DNA of 64,000 nt, taken from assembly GCF_002008365.1 (NCBI RefSeq), contig NZ_MRDL01000003.1, positions 144,895-208,894 on the forward strand, in the 5' to 3' direction. Below, in pieces: positions 24,768-33,903 of the stretch (positions within the stretch are counted from its first letter, which is position 1; every line of letters starts with the position of its first letter). Both the position numbers and the translations under genes were made by a program. The DNA comes from Rhizobium leguminosarum bv. viciae USDA 2370 (GTDB lineage: Bacteria > Pseudomonadota > Alphaproteobacteria > Rhizobiales > Rhizobiaceae). The notes below the pieces were generated by a model. It made no database searches. It was not told the DNA's origin and saw only the letters and a list, made by a program, of their open reading frames with translations.

Positions 24768-25617
24768 TACCATTCTCCAGGGCGTGCTGCTCGGCGGGCT
24801 CTATGCGCTGTTTGCTGCGGGGCTCAGTCTCGTCTTCGGTATTATGCGGCTGGTCAACCTCGCCCATGGCGACCTGATCGTGCTTGCCGCCTTCCTGATC
24901 CTGATGCTGGTGACGACACTCGGGCTCGACCCGTTTGTTGCCGCCCTGATCGCGATGCCGCTGATGTTCGCCATCGGTTGGGGCCTGCAATATTTCCTGC
25001 TCAACCGCACGCTCGGCAAGAATATCCTGCCGCCGCTGCTCGTCACCTTCGGCCTGTCGATCGTCATCCAGAACGGCTTGCTCGAAGGTTTTTCCGCCGA
25101 TAGCCGCCGCGTCTTTGCCGGCAGCCTCGAAAGCGCCTCCGTGAATTTGGGCCCCGTCACCGCCGGCATCATGCCGCTGATGACCTTCTTTTCGGCGGTC
25201 GCCGTCATCGTCTGTCTCAACCAGCTGATCTATCGCACGTCCGTCGGCCGCGCCTTCCGGGCAACCTCGGACGATCCGGTGACAGCAGGGCTGATGGGCA
25301 TCCGGCCGCAATTTATCTTCGCCATGGCGACGGGACTTGCCATGGTCGTGGTGACGATCGCGGCTCTCTACCTCGGGACGCGAGCAAATTTCGATCCGAC
25401 ATCAGGACCGGCGCGGCTGATCTATGCCTTCGAGGCGGTAATCATCGGCGGGCTTGGCTCGCTCTGGGGCACGCTCGCCGGCGGCATCATTCTTGGCGTT
25501 GCCCAGACGCTGGGCGCTGCGATCAATCCGGAATGGCAGATCCTTGCCGGCCATCTGGCATTCCTCGCCGTTCTCCTGTTCAAGCCGCGCGGCCTTTTCC
25601 CGCGCGCGGTGGATTGA
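24754..25617 (+). CDS. ABC transporter permease (LivH type)
   Basis: Inner-membrane permease of the branched-chain-type importer, 287 aa, with about eight membrane spans. LLGGLYALFAAGLSLVFGIM and RLVNLAHGDLIVLAAFLI mark the N-terminus of LivH proteins; FRATSDDPVTAGLMGIRPQF is the cytoplasmic EAA-like loop and YAFEAVIIGGLGSLWGTLAG the conserved C-terminal region. The start lies inside the end of the preceding ATPase gene. Confidence 0.92.
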   Translation: MNWLDTILQGVLLGGLYALFAAGLSLVFGIMRLVNLAHGDLIVLAAFLILMLVTTLGLDPFVAALIAMPLMFAIGWGLQYFLLNRTLGKNILPPLLVTFGLSIVIQNGLLEGFSADSRRVFAGSLESASVNLGPVTAGIMPLMTFFSAVAVIVCLNQLIYRTSVGRAFRATSDDPVTAGLMGIRPQFIFAMATGLAMVVVTIAALYLGTRANFDPTSGPARLIYAFEAVIIGGLGSLWGTLAGGIILGVAQTLGAAINPEWQILAGHLAFLAVLLFKPRGLFPRAVD

Positions 25618-25626
25618 GGTGCATCA

Positions 25627-26712
25627 ATGACCATGGCCATTCCCTCCTTCACCGTCGAGACGCGCACCAGGGCATCGACATTGTCCGCCGCGGCGATCAT
25701 TGCCCTTTTGCTGCTTGCCTTCGCCGCACCCTTCATCGTCTCGCGCGGCGCCATCCAGGACTTGTTCTTCATCCTCACCATGCTGGTCTTGGCGCAGAAC
25801 TGGAACCTGCTTGCCGGTTATGCCGGGCTGATCTCGGTCGGCCAGCAGGTCTTCGTCGGCTTCGGCGCCTATACGATGTTCGGCTGCGTCATCCTGTTCG
25901 GCATCGATCCGGTCGTTGCAATCCTGATTGCCGGGCTGTTCTCGGTCGCCCTTGCCATTCCCACAGCCTTCTTCAGCTTTCGGCTTTACGGTCCCTATTT
26001 CGCCATAGGCACCTGGGTGGTGGCCGAGGTCGTGCGGTTGCTGCTGGCCCAGTGGAAAGCGCTCGGCGGCGGCACAGGCACCTCGTTGCCGCGGGATGCG
26101 ACCCGCGACATGATGGGCGTCGGCGTAATGCGCGATGTCTTCGGCATGAAGGCCTCGCAGGCAGGCGATGCACTGACCTACTGGCTGGCGCTGATCCTCG
26201 TCGTCGCGACCATCGGCTTCATCTATGGGCTGCTGCGCAGCAAGCAGGGCCTTGGTCTCGCCGCCGTGCGCGACAACGAGCAGGCGGCCCGCGCCGTCGG
26301 CGTCGATGCGCGGCGGATGAAGACGCTGGTCTATCTCGCCACCGCCTTCATGACAGGCATTGCCGGGGCGCTGATCTATGTGCAGAAGGCGCGGATTTCG
26401 CCGGATGCGGCCTTCTCGGTCACCGACTGGACCGCCTATGTCATCTTCATCGTCGTGATCGGCGGTATCGGCACGATCGAGGGACCGATCCTCGGCGTCA
26501 TCATCTTTTTTCTGCTGCAGAACCTCCTGGCCGATTACGGCTCCTGGTACCTGCTGATGCTGGGTCTTCTCGGCATCGCCGTCATGCTGTTTGCGCCGCG
26601 CGGCCTTTGGGGACTGTTCTCAGAACGCACCGGCATCCAGCTTTTCCCGGTTCGCCGCGTCCTGAAGGGCGGGCCGCTCAATCTCACGCATAGGGGAGGG
26701 CCTCATGGCTGA
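25627..26712 (+). CDS. ABC transporter permease (LivM type)
   Basis: Second permease subunit, 361 aa, with roughly ten membrane spans. LNWNLLAGYAGLISVGQ-like text (here NWNLLAGYAGLISVGQQVFV) is the LivM hallmark. Further on come VRDNEQAARAVGVDARRMK (cytoplasmic loop) and IVVIGGIGTIEGPILGVIIF. The extended N-terminus (about 25 polar residues) is normal. The 3' end overlaps the hydroxylase start by 8 nt, tying uptake and ring hydroxylation to one mRNA. Confidence 0.92.
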   Translation: MTMAIPSFTVETRTRASTLSAAAIIALLLLAFAAPFIVSRGAIQDLFFILTMLVLAQNWNLLAGYAGLISVGQQVFVGFGAYTMFGCVILFGIDPVVAILIAGLFSVALAIPTAFFSFRLYGPYFAIGTWVVAEVVRLLLAQWKALGGGTGTSLPRDATRDMMGVGVMRDVFGMKASQAGDALTYWLALILVVATIGFIYGLLRSKQGLGLAAVRDNEQAARAVGVDARRMKTLVYLATAFMTGIAGALIYVQKARISPDAAFSVTDWTAYVIFIVVIGGIGTIEGPILGVIIFFLLQNLLADYGSWYLLMLGLLGIAVMLFAPRGLWGLFSERTGIQLFPVRRVLKGGPLNLTHRGGPHG

Positions 26713-28459
26713 CATTACCACCGACGTACTGATCATCGGCACCGGCCCAGCAGGCTCCGCCAGCGGTGCCCTGCTCTCGTCCTACGGGGTCGAGAACCTG
26801 GTGATCAACCGCTACCGCTGGCTCGCCAGCACACCGCGCGCCCACATCACCAACCAGCGCACCATGGAAGTGCTGCGCGATCTCGGCCGCGACGTGGAGG
26901 ATGAGGCCTATATGTTCGCGGCCGAGCAGGACCTGATGGGTGAGAACGTCTTCTGCACCTCGCTCACCGGCGAGGAGATCGGCCGGATGAAAAGCTGGGG
27001 CAAACATCCGCTGTCGCGCGCCGAGCACCAGCTGTCCTCGCCGACCCTTATGAATGACCTGCCGCAAACCTTCATGGAGCCGCTGCTCTACAAGACGGCC
27101 TGTTCGCGCGGCAGCCAATCGCGTATGTCGACGGAATATCTAAGCCATGTACAGGATGAAGACGGGGTTACGACGACCTGTCTCGACCGGCTGACCGGCA
27201 AGGAGTTCACCGTCCGCTCGAAATATCTGGTTGGCGCCGATGGCGGCAATTCCAGGGTTGCGGAACATGCGGGCCTGACATTCGAAGGCAAGATGGGCGT
27301 CGCCGGTTCGATGAACATTCTGTTTGAGGCCGATCTGTCGCGACTGGTCGCCCATCGACCCTCGGTGCTTTACTGGGTGCTGCAGCCGGGCGCCGATGTC
27401 GGCGGCATCGGCATGGGTCTGGTGCGCATGGTAAGGCCGTGGAACGAGTGGCTGATCGTCTGGGGTTACGACATCAATCAGCCGGCCCCTTCGGTGGATG
27501 AAGCGCATGCGAAGAAGGTCGTGCGCGACCTGGTCGGCGATCCCGATCTCGAGATGACGATCAAGTCGGTCTCGACCTGGACCGTCAACAACATGTACGC
27601 GACGTCAATGTCGAACGGCCGCGTCTTCTGCATGGGCGACGCCACCCATCGCCATCCGCCGTCAAACGGGCTCGGCTCGAACACCTCGATCCAGGATGCA
27701 TTCAACCTGGCATGGAAGCTGGCTTTCGTCCTCAAGGGCGCCGCTGACCAGAAACTTCTCGATAGCTATCAGGACGAGCGAGCGCCTGTCGCCAAGCAGA
27801 TTGTCACCCGCGCCAACAAGTCGATCGAAGAATTCGGGCCGATCTTCAAGGCGCTCGGCCTGCTTGATTCGATCGATCCGGTTAAGATGCAGCAGAACAT
27901 GGATGCTCGCTGCAACAACACGGTTGCCGCTGAAGAACAGCGCGCCGCCATCCGCAAGGCGATCGCCGACAAAGTCTATGAGTTCGATTGCCACGGCGTC
28001 GAGATGAACCAGCGCTATCGATCCGGGGCGATCGTAATGGATGGGCAGGCGGAGCCGGCGTTCGCCAGAGACCCGGAGCTGCACTGCCAGCAGACGAGTT
28101 GGCCGGGTGCAAGGCTTCCACATGCCTGGGTTTATTCTGCGACAGGTGAAAAGCTGTCGACGCTCGACCTTGCCGGACATGGCAAGTTCACGGTGCTCAC
28201 CGGCATTGGCGGGCAGGGCTGGATCGAGGCCGCCAGAACCCTGGGGAAGGAACGGGGCATCGATATAGCCGCACACCTGATCGGTCCGCGTCAGCCTTGG
28301 CAGGACTTTACCGGCGACTGGGCGAATATGCGCGAAATCCGCGACAGTGGCGTCCTGCTCGTGCGTCCCGACCATCATATCGCCTGGCGAAGCGAGGCGA
28401 TCGTCGACGATCCGTCAGCCGAACTGCGGCGCGTGCTGACCACCGTTTTAGGGAAATGA
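26705..28459 (+). CDS. FAD-dependent aromatic hydroxylase (phenol/resorcinol monooxygenase-like)
   Basis: A single-component flavoprotein monooxygenase (584 aa) of the 2,4-dichlorophenol 6-monooxygenase/phenol hydroxylase group. It should use NAD(P)H and O2 to add a hydroxyl to a phenol. The N-terminal FAD fold has LIIGTGPAGSASGALLSSYG; the DG motif region is YLVGADGGNSRVAEHAGLTF; the second FAD motif is FCMGDATHRHPPSNGLGSNT with SIQDAFNLAWKLAFVLKG; a thioredoxin-like C-terminal domain follows (about 480-584). Between a permease and a hydroxyquinol-type dioxygenase, resorcinol to hydroxyquinol is the most economical reaction; a chlorinated or alkylated phenol is possible. Confidence 0.9.
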   Translation: MADITTDVLIIGTGPAGSASGALLSSYGVENLVINRYRWLASTPRAHITNQRTMEVLRDLGRDVEDEAYMFAAEQDLMGENVFCTSLTGEEIGRMKSWGKHPLSRAEHQLSSPTLMNDLPQTFMEPLLYKTACSRGSQSRMSTEYLSHVQDEDGVTTTCLDRLTGKEFTVRSKYLVGADGGNSRVAEHAGLTFEGKMGVAGSMNILFEADLSRLVAHRPSVLYWVLQPGADVGGIGMGLVRMVRPWNEWLIVWGYDINQPAPSVDEAHAKKVVRDLVGDPDLEMTIKSVSTWTVNNMYATSMSNGRVFCMGDATHRHPPSNGLGSNTSIQDAFNLAWKLAFVLKGAADQKLLDSYQDERAPVAKQIVTRANKSIEEFGPIFKALGLLDSIDPVKMQQNMDARCNNTVAAEEQRAAIRKAIADKVYEFDCHGVEMNQRYRSGAIVMDGQAEPAFARDPELHCQQTSWPGARLPHAWVYSATGEKLSTLDLAGHGKFTVLTGIGGQGWIEAARTLGKERGIDIAAHLIGPRQPWQDFTGDWANMREIRDSGVLLVRPDHHIAWRSEAIVDDPSAELRRVLTTVLGK

Positions 28460-28463
28460 GGCC

Positions 28464-29351
28464 ATGATTGACGCACATGAAAAGGGTTTCTTCACAGAGG
28501 AGAACTCCGTCGAGGTGGTGACGAGACGGAACGCAACCGCCACAGACCAGCGCCTGAAGCGTGTGATGGAGGTCGTGACACGCAAGCTGCACGAGGCGGT
28601 AAAGGAGCTTGAGCCGACGCAGGAGGAATGGATGGAGGCAATCCTTTTTCTCACCCGCACAGGGCACACATGCAACGAATGGCGACAGGAATTTATCCTG
28701 CTGTCGGACGTGCTCGGCGTGTCGATGCTGGTCGACGCCATCAATAACCGCAAGCCCTCAGGGGCTTCCGAAAGCACTGTTCTTGGCCCGTTTCACGTTG
28801 CCGACGCGCCGGAACTGCCGATGGGCGCCAACATCTGCCTCGATCAGAAGGGCGAGGACATGGTCATCGGCGGCCACATCCTCGGCACTGATGGCAGGCC
28901 GATTGCCAACGCTGTGATCGACGTCTGGCAGGCCAACGACGAAGGCTTCTACGACGTGCAGCAGAAGGGGATCCAACCAGACTTCAACCTCCGCGGCGTC
29001 TTTCGCACCGGCGCGGACGGCCGTTACTGGTTTCGCGCGGTCAAGCCTAAGTATTACCCGATCCCGGACGATGGACCGGTTGGCAAGCTGCTCGGCGCGC
29101 TCGGTCGCCACCCCTACAGGCCTGCTCACCTGCACTACATCATCAAGGCTCACGGCTTCCAGACGCTCACGACACACATCTTTGATCCGGACGACCCGTA
29201 TATCCATTCTGACGCCGTCTTCGGTGTGAAGGAGAGCTTGCTTGCCAAGTTCCAGCAGGTTGAGGATCCGGTACGCGCCAACGAGCTCGGTTTCCTGGGT
29301 AAGTTCTGGCAGGTAGAGCACGATTTCGTGCTGGCTCGGCCGGAGGAGTAG
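28464..29351 (+). CDS. Intradiol dioxygenase (hydroxyquinol 1,2-dioxygenase-like, copy 2)
   Basis: Non-haem Fe(III) ring-cleaving dioxygenase, 295 aa, the usual length for hydroxyquinol 1,2-dioxygenases. N-terminal helices (AVKELEPTQEEWMEAILFLT, FILLSDVLGVSMLVDAINN) precede the catalytic domain (STVLGPFHVADAPELPMG, VIDVWQANDEGFYDVQQKG). Probable iron ligands: Tyr in GFYDVQQ, Tyr in YYPIPDDGPVG, His/His in PAHLHY. This copy is closer to the classical hydroxyquinol enzymes than the gene at 20024. It begins 4 bp after the hydroxylase stop and closes the operon. Confidence 0.92.
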   Translation: MIDAHEKGFFTEENSVEVVTRRNATATDQRLKRVMEVVTRKLHEAVKELEPTQEEWMEAILFLTRTGHTCNEWRQEFILLSDVLGVSMLVDAINNRKPSGASESTVLGPFHVADAPELPMGANICLDQKGEDMVIGGHILGTDGRPIANAVIDVWQANDEGFYDVQQKGIQPDFNLRGVFRTGADGRYWFRAVKPKYYPIPDDGPVGKLLGALGRHPYRPAHLHYIIKAHGFQTLTTHIFDPDDPYIHSDAVFGVKESLLAKFQQVEDPVRANELGFLGKFWQVEHDFVLARPEE

Positions 29352-29543
29352 GATCTTTTGGCGCAAATCGGCCCCGTCCAAGCCGGCGACCAGTCCCACT
29401 CGCGGTGAGGTCCGGACGGGCATCTTCGGCCAACCCATGTCCGCAGCTTTGGCCGCGCGCCGGGTGGGAGGGTGCTCCTCGAAAGGTCGCCCCCTCGTTT
29501 CCCTCACGAGATAGGTTGCAGGCAAGAACGCGGATGCTGGGAG

Positions 29544-31073
29544 CTACCTGCTCTGAAGTGGCGCCGGAAGCAACTCAGGTGGAAAGTCCTGGTAGGAAAC
29601 CGGTCGCAAAAACCGATAGATTGCCAGCGTGCCGACTGAAGTCGACCGACCGTCGGACGTTGCCGGGTACGGCCCGCCGTGCACCATCGCCGGAGAAACC
29701 TCGACGCCGGTGCCGAACCCGTTCACGAGGAGACGACCGGCCAGGAGCTCCAACTGGGAAAGCATTTCCGCAGCATTCGACAAGTCGTATTGGTGGACGT
29801 GCAGGGCAATCGTCAATTGACCTTCCAAAGAGTTCACGACCTGGCGCAGATCTGCTTCATCTCGGCAACGCACGATCAATCCTGCTGCGCCGAATATCTC
29901 CTCCTGAAGCTCGGGCTCTGACAGGAAGGAGGCCGAGCTCGTTTCAAAGAGGGCCGCCGCTGCCTGTTGCGGCGTTCCCTGCTTTCCCGTCGCCAGCTGC
30001 GATACGGAAGACGAGGCCGACAGTCTGGCGACACCCTTCCGATAGGCCTCGCATATCCCCCCGGTGAGCATCGTTTGAGCCGGCGATTCCTGAAGAGCTG
30101 CGGAGGCAGCGTTTATGAACGCGTCGAGGTCGGGGCCATCGATTGCGATGATGAGGCCTGGATTGGTGCAGAACTGACCGGCTCCCAAGGTCAAGGAGGA
30201 CGCAAACGATTTCCCGATCGCTTCCGCGTTGTTCCGCAGGGCGTTCGGGAAAAGGATAACGGGATTGATGCTGCTCATTTCGGCGTAGACCGGAATTGGC
30301 TGCTTCCGCTCCGAGGCAATCTTCATCAGCGCGGTTCCGCCGCGCCGGGAGCCCGTAAAGCCCACTGAACGTATCCGATGATCGGCGACCAGCATCTGTC
30401 CAACCTCAAAACCAGCGTCGAACAGTAAGGCGAAAGTTCCTGCCGGAAGGCCGCTTGCTGCGACCGCCTGCTGGACGGCGCTGCCGACAAGCGCCGACGT
30501 TCCGGGATGAGCGGAATGAGCCTTCACGACAACGGGACAGCCGGCGGCAAGGGCGGAGGCCGTATCGCCTCCTGCGACGGAGAAGGCAAGAGGGAAATTC
30601 GAAGCGCCGAACACCGCCACAGGACCGAGAGCCACGTTGCGAAGACGAAGATCAGGCTTGGGTGCAGGCTTCCGGTCGGGATCGGCCGGATCGAACCGGA
30701 GTTCTTGGAATGCACCTTCGCGTACCTCTTTCGCAAACAGGCGCAGCTGGCCGACGGTTCTCGTTCGTTCGCCTTCGAGACGCCCGCGCGGCAGGCCGGT
30801 TTCGTCCATCGCTCTCAGGATCAGATCGTCACCGAGTTCGAGAATGTTCTCAGCTATCACCTCCAGGAAAAGCGCGCGCTTCTCCAGCGGTGTCTCCCGA
30901 TAAATGGGGAAAGCATCCCAGGCAACAGCCGTGGCTTGCTCCACCTGATCTTTCGTCGCTCCCGCAAAGCTCGGCTCCATAGGTGAGCCACTGGCGGGAT
31001 TGGTGGCGGAAAAGCTGGCTGCGCCGCCCCGCAGAACCGCGCCGCCGATGAGAAGATCGCCGGAGACTTTCAT
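29544..31073 (-). CDS. Aldehyde dehydrogenase, alpha-ketoglutarate semialdehyde dehydrogenase type
   Basis: NAD(P)-dependent aldehyde dehydrogenase (509 aa) of the 2,5-dioxovalerate/KGSADH type, which converts alpha-ketoglutaric semialdehyde to 2-oxoglutarate in sugar-acid and hydroxyproline catabolism. Motifs: [58 protein letters not shown], catalytic Glu in [11 protein letters not shown] and catalytic Cys in [14 protein letters not shown] 31073 has AAAGGATG upstream; a longer frame to 31106 is less likely. It converges with the catabolic operon and has no pathway partners beside it, so its link to that operon is uncertain. An inverted repeat upstream suggests its own regulator. Confidence 0.9.
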   Translation of the reverse strand: MKVSGDLLIGGAVLRGGAASFSATNPASGSPMEPSFAGATKDQVEQATAVAWDAFPIYRETPLEKRALFLEVIAENILELGDDLILRAMDETGLPRGRLEGERTRTVGQLRLFAKEVREGAFQELRFDPADPDRKPAPKPDLRLRNVALGPVAVFGASNFPLAFSVAGGDTASALAAGCPVVVKAHSAHPGTSALVGSAVQQAVAASGLPAGTFALLFDAGFEVGQMLVADHRIRSVGFTGSRRGGTALMKIASERKQPIPVYAEMSSINPVILFPNALRNNAEAIGKSFASSLTLGAGQFCTNPGLIIAIDGPDLDAFINAASAALQESPAQTMLTGGICEAYRKGVARLSASSSVSQLATGKQGTPQQAAAALFETSSASFLSEPELQEEIFGAAGLIVRCRDEADLRQVVNSLEGQLTIALHVHQYDLSNAAEMLSQLELLAGRLLVNGFGTGVEVSPAMVHGGPYPATSDGRSTSVGTLAIYRFLRPVSYQDFPPELLPAPLQSR

Positions 31074-31099
31074 GATACATCCTTTCGAAAACCTATTCT

Positions 31100-31141
31100 G
31101 GACCAATGTTCAGGTCCGCGTTAAAAGATCGCTTGCGGACC
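31100..31141. promoter_or_regulatory. Overlapping inverted repeats upstream of the aldehyde dehydrogenase
   Basis: GGTCCGC (31113-31119) and GCGGACC (31135-31141) are perfect arms 15 bp apart. GGACC (31100-31104) pairs with GGTCC (31113-31117). They lie 27-68 bp before the dehydrogenase start, in the expected operator position. No regulator gene is adjacent, so the cognate protein is unknown. Confidence 0.45.
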
Positions 31142-31737
31142 TTTCAACGATGATGGCTGGATGTAGATAGTCTCAGAGCGCCGCAAAACCAAGTCACGGG
31201 GTCAAAAAGTAATACTTTTTTCAGCCTCCGATATTGTCCTTCAAGATCGCTCAGCGATCGAGAGTTTCACCGCCTCGTCGAAAACCCACCGGCGCCAAAG
31301 ATCGGCGAGAAGAACTGAACGCCCTGGTTCAGGAAAGAGTGGCCACGCGTTTCGAACGCGGTGCGGCCAAGCCTGCCGACTTTACTGCAGCGATTGTCGT
31401 TCGACAGCCAGCCGAAGGTAATCGCGCGGAGCCATCCGACTGGACTATCCGTGTAAGAGCGCGACAAGCGGTATCGGCATCTCGACCGGGAAAAAATCCA
31501 TTGCCGCTCTGATAATCATCGCCCACACGGTTATTAGGAAAATTAACGCTGCAATCCTAATTTCTACTGGTTGCATTATTTGCTCCCCCCCAAGCATGTG
31601 CGTCCCCCCCGAGACAAAACCTTATTATTCCTCGCGCAAATTCGCTGTGCGCGAGGGATGATGTGCGACTGTAGAGAGCGTGGGCGCGTGCGGCGCCGAA
31701 GTCTTGGCTCTCCCAAACCTGATGCCGCTTTGACCGA
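31142..31737. other. Intergenic region between aldehyde dehydrogenase and fcl
   Basis: About 600 bp. A plus-strand frame at 31234-31512 (92 codons) contains VQERVATRFERGAAKPADFT, but I recognise no family and see no good ribosome site. The rest holds poly-C/poly-G short tracts (CCCCCC near 31585 and 31605). No RNA gene or element recognised. Confidence 0.3.
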
Positions 31738-32715
31738 TCAAGTCGCCGGACATAGCCTGTTGCTGCGTTCGAGATATTGCCCATCAAGGAAGGAGCGGTA
31801 AGCGTCCGCGATACCCTCCTTCAGACCGATCTTAGGAGACCAGCCGAGCGTGCGAAGCTTGTCGACGCTCAAGAGTTTACGTGGCGTGCCGTCTGGCTTG
31901 GTCAGGTCGCGCGTGATCTTGCCTTCGAAACCAACGACCTTGGAGACGAGGTATCCCAAATCCAGGATGGTAATGTCTTCGCCCGAACCTACGTTCACAT
32001 GACTTTCGGCGGAATAGGTCTTCATGAGATGGAGGCAGGCGTCGGCGCAATCGTCAACATGCAGGAATTCGCGCCGCGGCGTGCCAGTACCCCAGATGCA
32101 TATCTCTTGCTGCTGGTTGATCTTGGCCTCATGCGCCTTGCGTATCAGCGCCGGCATGACATGGCTTGACCCGAGGTCAAAATTATCCCCTGGACCATAA
32201 AGATTGGTAGGCATGGCCGAGATGAAATCTCTACCGTGCTGTTTGCGATAAGCTTCGCAGAGCTTTAATCCGGCAATTTTAGCGATCGCATACCATTCAT
32301 TCGTGGGTTCAAGCAATCCAGTCAGGAGTGAGTCCTCAACGATCGGCTGATCGGCGAATTTTGGATAGATGCAGGACGAGCCCAGAAACATCAGTTTTTC
32401 GACGTGAGCTCTATGGGCTGCGTGGATGACGTTCGCTTGGAGAATCAAGTTGTCGTAAAGGAAGTCGGCCGGATAGGTAGCGTTCGCCAGAATACCGCCG
32501 ACCCTCGCAGCAGCCAGGAAGACAGCGTCGGGACGATTCTTGTTCATCCAGGCCTCAACCTGGTCCTGCCGTTTGAGATCGACCTCGGCGCGGGTGGCCG
32601 TCAAAATCTCGCAGCCCTCGGAAGCGAGACGCCGCACGATCGCAGAGCCCACCATGCCGCGGTGGCCCGCGACATAGACCCTTTTTCCGGCAAGGCTATA
32701 GATCACCTCAGGCAT
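31738..32715 (-). CDS. fcl: GDP-L-fucose synthase
   Basis: Fcl (WcaG) epimerises and reduces GDP-4-keto-6-deoxymannose to GDP-L-fucose, a precursor of fucose-containing polysaccharides. It is 325 aa, normal size. SDR features: [19 protein letters not shown] (NAD(P) fold), [28 protein letters not shown] segment ([19 protein letters not shown]), [15 protein letters not shown] (Tyr-x3-Lys) and [23 protein letters not shown] 32715 overlaps the end of gmd by 8 nt; a TTG 6 bases upstream is less likely. Confidence 0.95.
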   Translation of the reverse strand: MPEVIYSLAGKRVYVAGHRGMVGSAIVRRLASEGCEILTATRAEVDLKRQDQVEAWMNKNRPDAVFLAAARVGGILANATYPADFLYDNLILQANVIHAAHRAHVEKLMFLGSSCIYPKFADQPIVEDSLLTGLLEPTNEWYAIAKIAGLKLCEAYRKQHGRDFISAMPTNLYGPGDNFDLGSSHVMPALIRKAHEAKINQQQEICIWGTGTPRREFLHVDDCADACLHLMKTYSAESHVNVGSGEDITILDLGYLVSKVVGFEGKITRDLTKPDGTPRKLLSVDKLRTLGWSPKIGLKEGIADAYRSFLDGQYLERSNRLCPAT

Positions 32716-33811
32716 AGGCAAAACCTTTGGTTACGCCTACCGACGGCACGTTTCGTGCCATGACCTTCAGATCCTCGCGAACCATCTCCGTAACCAGCTG
32801 ATCCAGACTGGTCTCATGTTTCCAGCCAAGCTTCGTGTGCGCCTTCGTCGGATCGCCAATCAGAAGATCAACTTCGGTCGGACGAAAGTAAGCTGGATCG
32901 ATCTCCACCACACACTGGCCGGATGTCTTATCGTATCCCTTTTCCTCAACCCCGTTCCCACGCCAATCAATAGGCATGCCGACCTTTGCAAAGGCCTTGT
33001 CGACAAAGGAGCGAACGGAGTGCGTTTCGCCGGTCGCAAGGACATAGTCCTCCGGTTCGTCCTGTTGCAGCATCAGCCACATGCCGCGGACATATTCGCG
33101 TGCATGTCCCCAGTCGCGCTTGGCATCCAAATTGCCGAGATAGAGCCTTTCCTGCAGCCCAAGATGGATCGCAGCCGCTGCCCGGGTGATTTTACGCGTC
33201 ACGAAGGTTTCGCCGCGGATCGGGCTTTCATGATTGAACAAAATACCGTTCGAGGCGTGCATGCCATATGCCTCGCGATAATTGACCACTATCCAATAGG
33301 CATAAAGCTTGGCCACCGCGTAGGGTGATCGAGGGTAGAACGGGGTCGTTTCGCTCTGCGGGACTTCCTGGACTTTGCCGTAGAGCTCGGAGGTGGACGC
33401 TTGATAGAAGCGGGTCTTCCTGGTCAGCCCAAGGAGGCGAATTGCTTCAAGCAGCCGAAGCGTCCCGGTTCCATCTGCGTTAGCAGTATATTCCGGTGTC
33501 TCGAAAGAGACTTGAACGTGGCTCTGTGCGGCAAGATTATAGACCTCGTCCGGCTGCGTTTCCTGAACGACACGGATGAGATTGGTTGAATCAGTCATGT
33601 CCCCGAAATGCAGAATAAAACGCGGATTCTCGACATGGGGATCCTCGTATAGATGCTCGATTCGACTGGTGTTGAAGGACGATGAGCGTCGCTTGAGGCC
33701 GTGAACGATATAGCCCTTCTCCAGGAGCAATTCGGCCAAATAGGCACCGTCCTGACCTGTTATACCCGTAATCAGCGCGACTTTTCGGTTCTTTGTCATT
33801 CCCGTATCCAT
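32708..33811 (-). CDS. gmd: GDP-mannose 4,6-dehydratase
   Basis: Gmd dehydrates GDP-D-mannose to GDP-4-keto-6-deoxymannose, the first step to GDP-fucose or GDP-rhamnose. It is 367 aa. [20 protein letters not shown] (NADP fold), [54 protein letters not shown] and [20 protein letters not shown] (Tyr-x3-Lys) are all hallmarks. ATG 33811 with GGAGGG upstream is chosen over a more distal start. It overlaps fcl, so the two act as a unit. It is downstream of the co-polymerase gene on the same strand with 92 bp between. Confidence 0.96.
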   Translation of the reverse strand: MDTGMTKNRKVALITGITGQDGAYLAELLLEKGYIVHGLKRRSSSFNTSRIEHLYEDPHVENPRFILHFGDMTDSTNLIRVVQETQPDEVYNLAAQSHVQVSFETPEYTANADGTGTLRLLEAIRLLGLTRKTRFYQASTSELYGKVQEVPQSETTPFYPRSPYAVAKLYAYWIVVNYREAYGMHASNGILFNHESPIRGETFVTRKITRAAAAIHLGLQERLYLGNLDAKRDWGHAREYVRGMWLMLQQDEPEDYVLATGETHSVRSFVDKAFAKVGMPIDWRGNGVEEKGYDKTSGQCVVEIDPAYFRPTEVDLLIGDPTKAHTKLGWKHETSLDQLVTEMVREDLKVMARNVPSVGVTKGFAYA

Positions 33812-33903
33812 GATTGCCCTCCAACTCGAATACCAATGCAGAAGCGGATGATGCTGTATATTTCGTACAATATCACACAAATGAGAGTTTATTGATTTAT
33901 ATT

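Noticed and set aside
31234..31512. 92-codon plus-strand frame between the aldehyde dehydrogenase and fcl
   Set aside because: Some protein-like composition, but no known family and no ribosome site; left as intergenic.
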